A stretch of DNA of 13,401 nt, from assembly GCA_025353985.1 (NCBI GenBank), contig JANXNT010000954.1, positions 1 through 13,401 of the forward strand, written 5' to 3'. Below the pieces are notes generated by a model, which saw nothing but the letters and a program-made list of their open reading frames with translations, did not search any database and was not told the DNA's origin. Positions 7,475-13,401 of the stretch are shown here, one piece after another. The translations under genes were made by a program, and so were the position numbers. Each line of letters opens with the position of its first letter. The stretch's first letter is position 1. Source of the DNA: Limnoglobus sp. (GTDB taxonomy: Bacteria; Planctomycetota; Planctomycetia; Gemmatales; Gemmataceae).

Positions 7475-8440
7475 TTAGATGAAGTACATCACGGCTTCGG
7501 CTTCGGTCTTGGCGGGGGTGGTTTTGCCGTTCTTCACGCGCAACTTGGGCTTTTCTAAAACAACCGTCGTATCGGGAGGCACGCTTTCGGTGATCCACGT
7601 GTTCGACCCAATGACAGCGCGTTCGCCGACAATGGTCGCGCCACCCAGAATCGTGGCATTCGCGTAAACGACGACGGAATCTTTGAGCGTCGGGTGGCGT
7701 TTGTAGTTGCCGTGAACGAGTTCGCCGTTGTCGGCCCGCTCGAAGCTAAGCGCGCCGAGCGTGACACCCTGATACAACTTCACATTTTCGCCAATGTGGC
7801 AGGTCTCGCCGATCACGACGCCGGTGCCGTGATCGATGAAAAACCCAGGGCCAATCGTCGCCCCTGGGTGGATGTCGATACCTGTTTTGGCGTGGGCATA
7901 TTCGGTCATCATTCGCGGAATGTACGGCACCCCGAGCAGTTGCAGTTCGTGTGCTACGCGGTAAATGCTGATCGCTTCGAGGCCGGGGTAGCTAAAGATA
8001 ATCTCGTGGTGGCTCTTCGCCGCCGGGTCTCCCCGGAACGCGGCTTCGACGTCTTTTTCGAGCGTAATTCGCACGCCCGCCAGCCGCCGTAGCAGTTCGA
8101 TGGCCCGCAACTGACCGAGGATGTCGAAGTCCGTGTGCGGTGATTCTTCGTTGAGATCGTGTTGGAGCGCACGGCTAATTTGCACGGTCAGTTTGTCGTG
8201 CAGCAGATCAACCAGCCCACCGACGTAATAGCCGATGTTCCCGATGTGCAAGTTCTTGCGTTTGCCATAGCCGGGGTACATCACTTCGCGCAGGTCGGCG
8301 ATAATATCGGCAACCCCCTCGCGGCTCGGCAACGGTTCGTGGCCCAAGTGGTTCAACCGGCTGCAACTGCTGTAGGTGTCCAGGAGTTGCTCCGTGACAG
8401 TTTGCAGTTCCAATTCTCGCGCGTGAATATCCGTGGCCAT
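7475..8440 (-). CDS. Serine O-acetyltransferase (EpsC/CysE type, left-handed beta-helix)
   Basis: A 321-residue serine O-acetyltransferase that makes O-acetylserine from serine and acetyl-CoA, the committed step to cysteine in the cytoplasm. The N-terminal half is helical (about 1-180), as in the EpsC group. The C-terminal half is a hexapeptide-repeat beta-helix: GIDIHPGATIG (187-197), FFIDHGTGVVIGETCHIG (200-217), then YQGVTLGA (223-230) and several further hexapeptides to about 290. Asp189 and His204, 15 residues apart, correspond to the catalytic Asp143/His158 pair of E. coli CysE. The total length is longer than E. coli CysE (273), as expected for EpsC-like forms with the longer N-terminal domain. 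The C-terminal tail after about 295 is basic then acidic. The start is the ATG at 8440-8438, with only a weak GAGA upstream. No cysK is adjacent. Confidence 0.92.
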   Translation of the reverse strand: MATDIHARELELQTVTEQLLDTYSSCSRLNHLGHEPLPSREGVADIIADLREVMYPGYGKRKNLHIGNIGYYVGGLVDLLHDKLTVQISRALQHDLNEESPHTDFDILGQLRAIELLRRLAGVRITLEKDVEAAFRGDPAAKSHHEIIFSYPGLEAISIYRVAHELQLLGVPYIPRMMTEYAHAKTGIDIHPGATIGPGFFIDHGTGVVIGETCHIGENVKLYQGVTLGALSFERADNGELVHGNYKRHPTLKDSVVVYANATILGGATIVGERAVIGSNTWITESVPPDTTVVLEKPKLRVKNGKTTPAKTEAEAVMYFI

Positions 8441-8599
8441 CGAAGTCTCATGTGCAGTCGGTCGAACGGTACCGTATCATCGTACGGTTCGCGGCGAGAC
8501 AAGTCAGAAGCCAGATAAGATCGACGTGAATTGCAGGTAGAAAAGACAAAACTCGTGTTCCGAATCTTGTCCAAAATTTCATAGACACGATTTAGATGA

Positions 8600-8671
8600 T
8601 CGACAGGATTTGAAGAAGGAATGAATTAGACTGAGATTTCGAATCCTGTTTCATGTTGTCAATCCTGTCGA
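8600..8671. repeat. Inverted repeat TCGACAGGATT / AATCCTGTCGA
   Basis: A perfect 11-bp inverted repeat (8600-8610 and 8661-8671) with a 50-bp centre that itself contains a further AATCCTGTT (8642-8650). The arms flank an imperfectly self-complementary stretch. Units of the ATCCTGT type recur as dispersed intergenic palindromes in several bacterial phyla, to my knowledge; the element here is probably a degenerate member. It lies about 170-240 bp upstream of the sigma-54 promoter at 8842, so an activator-binding role is possible but unproven. Confidence 0.5.
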
Positions 8672-8841
8672 ACGATACGCTAACGCCCATCAGGCATGCA
8701 CTCCGTGCGGAGATTTGAGGCAATTTGCGAGGCAGTCACAATGCCTTCCGATATCGTTCACTTTCTTTTTCACTCCAAAAATGCTTGCAAAACAAGGGAT
8801 TTTAGCGTCATTCGAGAAAATCTGCGTGGGCAAAACAACGT

Positions 8842-8858
8842 TTGGCACACCGGCTGCA
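8842..8858 (+). promoter_or_regulatory. Sigma-54 (RpoN) -24/-12 promoter
   Basis: The sequence TTGGCACACCGGCTGCA carries the invariant GG (8844-8845) and GC (8856-8857) with exactly ten bases between them, and matches the consensus TGGCACG-N4-TTGCW except at two positions (A for G after CAC, C for the first T). The predicted start is about 12 nt further, near 8869. Sigma-54 promoters need a bacterial enhancer-binding protein, whose site would be 80-200 bp upstream. Nothing longer than a seven-codon frame starts in the next 145 bp, so the product would be a small RNA or a long leader for the gene at 9201. Confidence 0.6.
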
Positions 8859-8902
8859 ATGTGATTCATTCGTTAGACAGACATCGGAGAGGAAGTGGGT
8901 CT

Positions 8903-8987
8903 GAGGGGAGAGGCAGCATCTATGACCAAACCGAATATGCTCTAGCGACAAGCGAAGAACCGGGTTTCGTTAACAGAGGGGAGAGGC
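8903..8987 (+). repeat. Duplicated 12-mer GAGGGGAGAGGC
   Basis: Identical copies at 8903-8914 and 8976-8987, 73 bp apart. A shorter relative, AGAGGCAGCA, occurs at 8909-8918 (overlapping copy one) and again at 9021-9030 just after the hairpin. Copy one serves as an apparent Shine-Dalgarno for the micro-ORF at 8922; copy two lies across the loop of the hairpin. The duplication suggests a repeated functional site or a small local duplication. Confidence 0.6.
8922..8945 (+). CDS. Possible seven-codon leader peptide (MTKPNML)
   Basis: ATG at 8922 followed by six codons and TAG at 8943-8945. AGAGG ends eight bases before the ATG, a near-ideal ribosome site. The frame ends 7 bp before the terminator-like hairpin, the spacing expected for a leader peptide whose translation could influence the hairpin. 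There is no run of one amino acid codon that would name an effector. Frames this short arise by chance, so the call is tentative. Confidence 0.15.
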   Translation: MTKPNML

Positions 8988-9014
8988 TGTTAGCGAACCC
9001 GGTTCATCGTTTTT
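8953..9014 (+). terminator. Terminator-like hairpin with T5 run
   Basis: Left arm GAACCGGGTTTCGTTAACAG (8957-8976) pairs with CTGTTAGCGAACCCGGTTC (8987-9005): 19 pairs including one G-T wobble, with a single bulged T at 8967. Three more pairs (8953-8955 with 9007-9009) extend the stem beyond one A/A mismatch. The 10-nt loop is purine-only (AGGGGAGAGG). TTTTT at 9010-9014 follows on the plus strand. This is a strong intrinsic-terminator shape, and no long gene precedes it on this strand. The stem has a TTAAC/GTTAG inner part and a GC-rich base. Confidence 0.55.
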
Positions 9015-9200
9015 GGGAGTAGAGGCAGCAATCACCAATAAAATCAAGATACGCCAACTCATATACGAACGTCAACACAATTCTCGCAAAATCGAAAATA
9101 ATCTTCGCAGCCACTCGGAATTTGTTCATCGACAGTTCGCGTCAAACGACGTGTCTCCAATAAGATTCCTTTTTATCATCCCGCACACGAGGCCCCGCCA

Positions 9201-10553
9201 ATGTTGCCAACGGATGTCCGCGTTCGCGATTTGTCGTTCGCTTACGAAGATTTTCGCTATCGCTCGCCGATCAAGTTTGGCGGCCTCGTGCTGGATCGCG
9301 TGACGCTTTTGGATGTGAATCTGACACTTGAAACGCGGCGTGGCCAGGTGGCGAGTGGGTTCGGGTCGATGCCGCTCGGGAACGTTTGGTCGTTCCCATC
9401 GCGGGTTCTCGGCTACGAGGACACGCTCGCGGCGATGAAACGTGCCGCCGATTTACTCGCGAAATGCTACGGCGAATGCCCGGATACGGCACACCCGATC
9501 GACATTACGCACGCACTCGAAGCCGGGTTCCCTGCGATTTGCGCGCAGGTTACGAAGGAACTCGCGTTGACTGAACCGATGCCATTGCTATCGACGCTTG
9601 TCGTGGCATCGGCGTTCGATGCGGCACTCCATGATGCGTACGGCAAAGCGCACAATTTGCACGTTTACCACTGTTATGGCCCCGATTTCGTCGAACGCGA
9701 TCTCGAGCATTACCTAGGCGCGGAGTTCGCCGGCGAACGGATCGACCGCTACGTGACAGCCGAGCCGAAAGCGCGGATGCCGTTGTATCACCTCGTCGGC
9801 GCGCTCGATGCCATCACTCCGGCGAATGTGCAAACGCCGCTCGCCGATGGCCTGCCCGAGCACCTCGCCGAGTGGATTCTGCGCGACGGCCTGACGCATC
9901 TGAAAGTGAAACTCAACGGCGACGACATCGGCTGGGATGTCGACCGCGTGATGCGGGTGAACGCCGTTGCGGAAGTGGCCCAGCAATCGCGTGGCATCGA
10001 GACGTGGTTTTACTCTTTGGACTTCAACGAGCGTTGCCAGAACGTCGAATATCTGCTCGGATTTTTACAGCAATTGCAGGCAAAAAGCCCCGTGGCGTAC
10101 GATCGCGTGCAGTACGTCGAGCAGCCGACGGCGCGGGATTTGAAGGCGAATCCGGCGAACAAAATGCACGCAGCCGCAAAGTATAAGCCGGTGGTGATCG
10201 ACGAATCGCTGATCGACCTCGACAGCCTGCGACTGGCCCGCGACATGGGTTACACCGGCGTGGCATTCAAGGCGTGCAAAGGGCAAACGCAGACGCTGTT
10301 GCTCGCCGCCGCCGCACAGAAATATGGTCTGTTCCGCTGCGTGCAAGACTTATCGTGCCCCGGCGCATCCCTCATTCACTCCGCCGGCATTGCCGCACAC
10401 ATCCCCGGCGTCGCCGCCATCGAAGCCAACAGCCGCCAGTATTGCCCCGCCGCTAACGCCCCCTGGGACGCACGCTACCCCGGCATCTTCACCATCCGCG
10501 ACGGCACAATGAACACCGGCATCCTCAACGGCATCGGACTCGGCGCGGGGTGA
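9201..10553 (+). CDS. Enolase-superfamily protein (muconate cycloisomerase/mandelate racemase-like)
   Basis: A 450-residue member of the enolase superfamily, expected to abstract a proton alpha to a carboxylate with Mg2+ help; the substrate is unknown. The barrel carries the catalytic KxK motif (LKVKLNG, Lys235 and Lys237). Metal ligands are plausibly Asp274 (YSLDFNE), Glu307 (YVEQPT) and Asp334 or Glu335 (VVIDESL). A second-side lysine is present at FKACKGQ (Lys357/Lys360), which places it nearer the muconate-cycloisomerase/dipeptide-epimerase side than the mandelate racemase His/Asp side. It is clearly longer than the usual 350-400 residues, with extra sequence at about 90-130 and 160-215. 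The ATG at 9201 is preceded by ACGAGG at eight bases. It is monocistronic, with the spacer and candidate small RNA upstream and a noncoding repeat region downstream. No signal peptide, so cytoplasmic. Confidence 0.85.
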   Translation: MLPTDVRVRDLSFAYEDFRYRSPIKFGGLVLDRVTLLDVNLTLETRRGQVASGFGSMPLGNVWSFPSRVLGYEDTLAAMKRAADLLAKCYGECPDTAHPIDITHALEAGFPAICAQVTKELALTEPMPLLSTLVVASAFDAALHDAYGKAHNLHVYHCYGPDFVERDLEHYLGAEFAGERIDRYVTAEPKARMPLYHLVGALDAITPANVQTPLADGLPEHLAEWILRDGLTHLKVKLNGDDIGWDVDRVMRVNAVAEVAQQSRGIETWFYSLDFNERCQNVEYLLGFLQQLQAKSPVAYDRVQYVEQPTARDLKANPANKMHAAAKYKPVVIDESLIDLDSLRLARDMGYTGVAFKACKGQTQTLLLAAAAQKYGLFRCVQDLSCPGASLIHSAGIAAHIPGVAAIEANSRQYCPAANAPWDARYPGIFTIRDGTMNTGILNGIGLGAG

Positions 10554-10637
10554 TTTGCTGCGTTCAGGTGCCACTTACACTTCATGCGATCGGAAATGAG
10601 ACGTTACCGGTCAGACAATAGCATCCCGTTAGCCCGA

Positions 10638-10657
10638 AGCGCTAGAGCGCTAGCTAG
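10638..10657. repeat. Short palindromic repeat cluster (AGCGCT x2, CTAGCTAG)
   Basis: Two AGCGCT palindromes separated by AG (10638-10643 and 10646-10651) run into CTAGCTAG (10650-10657), within the context GTTAGCCCGAAGCGCT...AGGGACGTTCACC. This wording resembles dispersed intergenic repeats that I associate with planctomycete genomes (GTTAGCCCGAAGCG...TAGCGAGGGA), here with an apparent internal duplication. It follows the enolase-superfamily gene by 85 bp. Not a good intrinsic terminator, as the loop is too small and no T-run follows. Confidence 0.4.
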
Positions 10658-10748
10658 GGACGTTCACCTTCCCGATTGCGGGTCGTGGTGTGTCCCGATT
10701 TGGCATCGCCCATACAAATTCCCGAAGTCAATAAGTTTTCGACGATTT

Positions 10749-11054
10749 GACGTAAGTCGGAATTATGCAGTGTGCACGGACGTACCCAAAAGTGCGCGCA
10801 AATGACACAGAAGTGCGCGCAAATGACATAGAAAAGACGCGCACGGTCGATTTTAGGTCGCATTGTGACCCGAAATGGTCGGTACTTGCGGCGCGTGTCG
10901 AATCGATGGCAGTCGCCATAACCCACGACAGGATGGCAGGATCCGGCAAAAACGCCCGAAACAAATCAGCGATTTGCGATCAAAAAGAGGCATTTTGAGA
11001 CGAAAAAACACCCGAAAACACGGTTTTTGAGCATTCACAATTCGGACTTACGTC
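10749..11054. mobile_element. MITE-like noncoding element bounded by inverted repeats
   Basis: GACGTAAGTCGGAATT (10749-10764) recurs in inverted form as AATTCGGACTTACGTC (11039-11054): 15 of 16 positions match and the outer 10 are perfect. The pair delimits about 306 bp without a convincing gene. The 5-mer CGATT is found at 10743-10747 and at 11054-11058 and could be a target duplication, though it overlaps the right end by one base. The interior holds a tandem 21-bp repeat and an A-rich right half (10960-11030). The shape (short inverted ends, small size, noncoding, intergenic) fits a nonautonomous miniature element; no transposase is present in the window. Confidence 0.4.
10790..10831. repeat. 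Tandem duplication of a 21-bp unit (AAGTGCGCGCAAATGACAYAG)
   Basis: Two directly adjacent copies, 10790-10810 and 10811-10831, differ at a single base (C versus T at unit position 19). The unit contains the palindrome TGCGCGCA and is two helical turns long, so both copies would face the same side of DNA. It lies inside the MITE-like element, 26 bp from its left inverted repeat, where subterminal repeats often serve as recombinase-binding sites. Since 21 is a multiple of three, it also creates a spurious repeated peptide in the overlapping open frames. Confidence 0.65.
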
Positions 11055-11126
11055 GATTATGAGAGGCGAAAAGTCGTCGAGTTGTTACAACAAAGTCAGG
11101 ATTCATTCATTTTTCGGAAAACAGTT

Positions 11127-12857
11127 ATGCCATCCATTCTGACTTTCACCGTGTGCCGAACGCTGACATTTGCAATTGGCGTGTCGTTGGTTTTTTGCGG
11201 ATGCAAACCGGCCACGCCGCCCGCAACGACAGTTGTGGAGGAGCCTGCCACCGGCCCGGTTTGGTTCGAGGATGTGACCGATAAAGTTGGCCTGTCGTTC
11301 GTTCACGATGGCGGGCCGACGGGCGAGTTTTTCATGCCACAATCGATGGTCGCCGGTTGCGCGATGTTCGACGCCGATGGCGATGGCAAACTGGACTTAC
11401 TGCTGTTGCAATCGGCAGGGTCAAAGACGGGCAAAACGAACAAGCTGTACCTGCAAAACGCCGATGGAACTTTCCGCGATGCATCGGTAGGCAGCGGCCT
11501 GGATTTCGACGGTTATAACGTCGGCGTTGCGGTAGGCGATTTCGACAACGACGGCCGGCCTGACGTACTCATCACGCAGTTTGTGGGTGCAAAACTGCTT
11601 CATAACGAGGGTGGCGGCAAGTTTCGCGATGTGACTGCGGAAGCGGGGATCAACAACCCGTTGTGGGGTTCCTCGGCCGCATTCTTCGATTACGACCGCG
11701 ACGGTTGGCTCGATCTCATCATCGTCAACTACGTCGATTACGACCGCTCGTGGCCCTGTGCTGCCCCCGATGGTTCGCGCGACTTCTGCGGGCCGAAAAC
11801 CTTTCCAGGAACGGCTGCCAAGTTGTTTCACAATCTCGGCGCGAAAGACGGTGCGATGGCCAAGTTTCAAGATGTCACGGTGACATCGGGTCTGGCTACG
11901 AAGATTGGCCCAGGGCTGGGCGTTTATTGTGCCGATCTCACCGGCGACGGCTGGCCCGACATGTTTGTGACCAACGATGGCAAACCGAATTTTCTCTGGG
12001 TCAACCAGAAGAATGGCACATTCAAGGAAGAAGGACTTTCGCGCGGGATTGCCCTGACGGGAATGGGTTCGCAGTACGCGAACATGGGTATCGCAGCGGC
12101 CGACTACGATGGCGACGGGTTGACCGACTTGTTCGTAACGCATCTCACGAACGAAACGCACACGCTCTGGCAACAAGGCCCCGCCGGTTTGTTCCGCGAT
12201 AAAACCATCGAAACCGGCGTGCTCAAAACCAAGTGGCGCGGCACCGGATTCGGTGCAGTGGCCGCCGATTTCGATCTCGATGGCAGCCCCGATATCGCTT
12301 TCGTAAACGGCAAAGTCTACTCGGGACCACCGGTGCCGGGTACCGACCATCTCCCGCCATTCTGGCGACCGTATGCCGAGCGGAATCAGTTGCTGAAAAA
12401 TGAAGGAAAGGGTCAGTTCGTCGATATTTCTACTTCGAATCTCGCATTTTGTGGCATGCTGAACGTTGCACGTGGCCTAGCAATGGGTGACTTCGACGAC
12501 GATGGCCGCCCCGATCTGTTAGTCGTAAGTCTTGGGGATCGAGCACGGCTTTATCGCAACGTATCCGTCGGAAACAACTGGCTCAAAATCCAGGCCATTG
12601 ACCCGAAACGCGGCAATCGCGATCTCCTCGGTACCGAACTGAAAGTGACCGCAAACGGGCGTATGCAATTTCAGACGATTCACCCCGAACAGAGCTATTT
12701 ATCGTCGAGTGCCGCCATCGGCATGTTCGGCCTCGGCAGAGCAACCGCTTATGAGAAACTCGAAGTGAAATGGCCGAATGGCACGAGCGAAGAGTTCCCT
12801 GGCGGCGCGGCGAACCGCAAGATTATCGTTCGCCCCGGAGAGGGCAAACCGCGATGA
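11127..12857 (+). CDS. CRTAC1-type lipoprotein: FG-GAP/VCBS repeats plus ASPIC/UnbV domain
   Basis: A 576-residue exported protein of unknown molecular function. The N-terminus has a hydrophobic segment (TLTFAIGVSLVF, about 13-24) followed by CGC at 24-26, suggesting a lipoprotein signal with the second cysteine as a likely anchor; the lipobox is not ideal. Seven calcium-binding FG-GAP cores of DxDxDGxxD form follow, near residues 82, 138, 188, 270, 326, 381 and 455 (for example DFDNDGRPD, DYDGDGLTD, DFDDDGRPD), which should build an integrin-like beta-propeller. The C-terminal 90 residues (NNWLKIQ to about 573) are an ASPIC/UnbV domain, with the typical HPEQSYLSSS and KWPNGTSEEF. Cell location is probably the periplasmic or outer face. 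The ATG at 11127 is chosen; a TTG at 11082 adds 15 residues and has GAGAGG 14 bases upstream, so it remains an alternative. A small membrane protein gene follows after 79 bp. Confidence 0.9.
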   Translation: MPSILTFTVCRTLTFAIGVSLVFCGCKPATPPATTVVEEPATGPVWFEDVTDKVGLSFVHDGGPTGEFFMPQSMVAGCAMFDADGDGKLDLLLLQSAGSKTGKTNKLYLQNADGTFRDASVGSGLDFDGYNVGVAVGDFDNDGRPDVLITQFVGAKLLHNEGGGKFRDVTAEAGINNPLWGSSAAFFDYDRDGWLDLIIVNYVDYDRSWPCAAPDGSRDFCGPKTFPGTAAKLFHNLGAKDGAMAKFQDVTVTSGLATKIGPGLGVYCADLTGDGWPDMFVTNDGKPNFLWVNQKNGTFKEEGLSRGIALTGMGSQYANMGIAAADYDGDGLTDLFVTHLTNETHTLWQQGPAGLFRDKTIETGVLKTKWRGTGFGAVAADFDLDGSPDIAFVNGKVYSGPPVPGTDHLPPFWRPYAERNQLLKNEGKGQFVDISTSNLAFCGMLNVARGLAMGDFDDDGRPDLLVVSLGDRARLYRNVSVGNNWLKIQAIDPKRGNRDLLGTELKVTANGRMQFQTIHPEQSYLSSSAAIGMFGLGRATAYEKLEVKWPNGTSEEFPGGAANRKIIVRPGEGKPR

Positions 12858-12936
12858 CCGATATTTGCCAGACGCGAACTGCGTTCTATGCTTCGCCAGA
12901 GTGACCATCATCGCCCGGCCGCACCGATGACGAAAT

Positions 12937-13401
12937 ATGCAACTTTTCTGCTCGAATTGTGAAATGGCCTTTACAGCCCAGACGCATTGCCCGAAGTGTT
13001 CGGCCCGATTGATTGCGCCACAAGAAGCATTTATGTCGGCCGATGTGGCGACCGTACCGCCGCCTGATCCGATCCGTCCCACATTTCTCTCGAGAATCAG
13101 TCTCGGCACAATCGCGACACTCGGTTTACTCGTTACATTTGGCGAATTGACCACGGCAATTATGGGTAGCTCACCTGCCGATGCGACTGTTGTTCTCGGA
13201 TTGCGTTTTCTGGCGATGTTCGGCGGTGGCCTGCTTTGCGGTGCCGGTCGAACGAATACCGCTGGGCCTGCAATATTTGTCGGGATTGCCGTCGCAATGT
13301 TACTGATCGCAAACGACTATGATGCGTCGGCTGAGCGAAATATCGGCCACATCAAGGTACGAATACATCTGAATCATGGGACAATCCTAATGGTCGGCCA
13401 G
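12937..13401 (+). CDS. Zinc-ribbon membrane protein, 5' part (continues past window end)
   Basis: An open frame of 155 codons running off the right edge, so the 3' end is missing. The N-terminus is a zinc ribbon: CSNC (Cys5, Cys8) and CPKC (Cys18, Cys21), spaced CxxC-N9-CxxC. A proline-rich linker (about 37-48) leads to three hydrophobic segments: about 54-76 (ISLGTIATLGLLVTFGEL), 87-102 (LRFLAMFGGGLLCGAG) and 109-124 (PAIFVGIAVAMLLIAND). An N-terminal zinc ribbon joined to membrane helices is a common architecture in planctomycetes, with no known function in most cases. A TGA at 12928-12930 in the same frame means the ATG at 12937 is the first possible start. No strong ribosome site is visible. 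It may be co-transcribed with the ASPIC/UnbV gene 79 bp upstream. Confidence 0.7.
   Translation, partial: MQLFCSNCEMAFTAQTHCPKCSARLIAPQEAFMSADVATVPPPDPIRPTFLSRISLGTIATLGLLVTFGELTTAIMGSSPADATVVLGLRFLAMFGGGLLCGAGRTNTAGPAIFVGIAVAMLLIANDYDASAERNIGHIKVRIHLNHGTILMVGQ

Larger units (their letters stand above)
8869..9014 (+). ncRNA. Candidate sigma-54-dependent small RNA (about 145 nt) or leader
   Basis: Inferred from the sigma-54 promoter at 8842-8858 and the terminator-like hairpin at 8953-9014. The interval contains four GGA motifs, including two within the repeated purine 12-mer GAGGGGAGAGGC (8903-8914 and 8976-8987), the second running through the hairpin loop and its closing pair. A GGA displayed in a loop is the kind of site bound by CsrA/RsmA proteins, and a GGGGAG loop could also pair with pyrimidine-rich targets. 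A seven-codon frame with a strong ribosome site lies inside. Alternatives: a 5' leader of the enolase-superfamily gene with conditional termination, or a mobile palindromic repeat that looks like a terminator by chance. No known RNA family was recognised. Confidence 0.35.

Noticed and set aside
8696..9022. 108-codon open frame on the plus strand in the acetyltransferase/enolase spacer
   Set aside because: It runs through the sigma-54 element and the terminator hairpin, has no ribosome site, and the translation has no protein-like pattern.
9013..9303. 96-codon open frame overlapping the start of the enolase-superfamily gene
   Set aside because: It overlaps a well supported gene in another frame and lacks a ribosome site.
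10790..10831. Possible CRISPR repeats
   Set aside because: The two 21-bp copies are directly adjacent, with no spacers, and no cas genes are in the window.
10765..10998. 77-codon frame with a repeated VRAND peptide, and the antisense frames with CVICAHF repeats
   Set aside because: The peptide repetition is only the 21-bp tandem DNA repeat read in frame; there is no ribosome site or conservation signal visible.
12699..13154. 151-codon minus-strand frame at the right end
   Set aside because: It is antisense to the ASPIC/UnbV C-terminus and to the zinc-ribbon gene, whose CxxC pairs and membrane segments are convincing.

Overview
The window looks like chromosomal DNA of a planctomycete, most likely a member of Gemmataceae. 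Evidence is the moderately high GC, the single-gene or two-gene transcription units in mixed orientation with roomy spacers, a CRTAC1-type FG-GAP/ASPIC-UnbV lipoprotein, a Uma2 endonuclease, a bacterial XPB-type helicase, a HlyD/MacB-class ABC ATPase without a permease, and intergenic palindromes. The assignment rests on gene content and style, not on a marker gene.

Layout, left to right. (1) The 3' part of an alpha/beta-hydrolase gene with a proline-rich tail (2-559, +), then truD, a tRNA pseudouridine-13 synthase (590-1750, +), and a Uma2-family nuclease (1779-2366, +). (2) A convergent minus-strand pair: a nucleotidyltransferase-fold protein (3742-3152) followed after 30 bp by an AT-richer gene of unknown family (3121-2363), whose stop codon overlaps that of the Uma2 gene. 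(3) A divergent XPB/Ssl2-type DNA helicase (3913-5853, +) with an unusual acidic insert, translationally coupled by an ATGA overlap to a 75-residue basic protein (5850-6077, +). (4) A strong palindrome, then two minus-strand genes: an ABC ATPase (7134-6193) and an EpsC/CysE-type serine O-acetyltransferase (8440-7475). (5) A 760-bp spacer (8441-9200). (6) An enolase-superfamily protein (9201-10553, +). (7) A 570-bp spacer with a MITE-like element (about 10749-11054). (8) A seven-repeat FG-GAP/ASPIC-UnbV lipoprotein (11127-12857, +), then the 5' part of a zinc-ribbon membrane protein (12937 to window end, +).

Most genes are unrelated housekeeping or accessory functions. The likely functional pairs are the helicase with its coupled small protein, and the nucleotidyltransferase with its unknown partner.

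The most interesting structure is in the spacer 8441-9200. A near-consensus sigma-54 (-24/-12) promoter at 8842-8858 is followed about 85 bp later by a 22-pair hairpin and a T5 run (8953-9014). Between them is a seven-codon reading frame with a strong Shine-Dalgarno sequence, and the same purine-rich 12-mer recurs at the hairpin loop. I read this as a candidate sigma-54-dependent small RNA of about 145 nt, or a leader/attenuator for the enolase-superfamily gene. No CRISPR array, tRNA, rRNA or recognisable transposase gene was seen.
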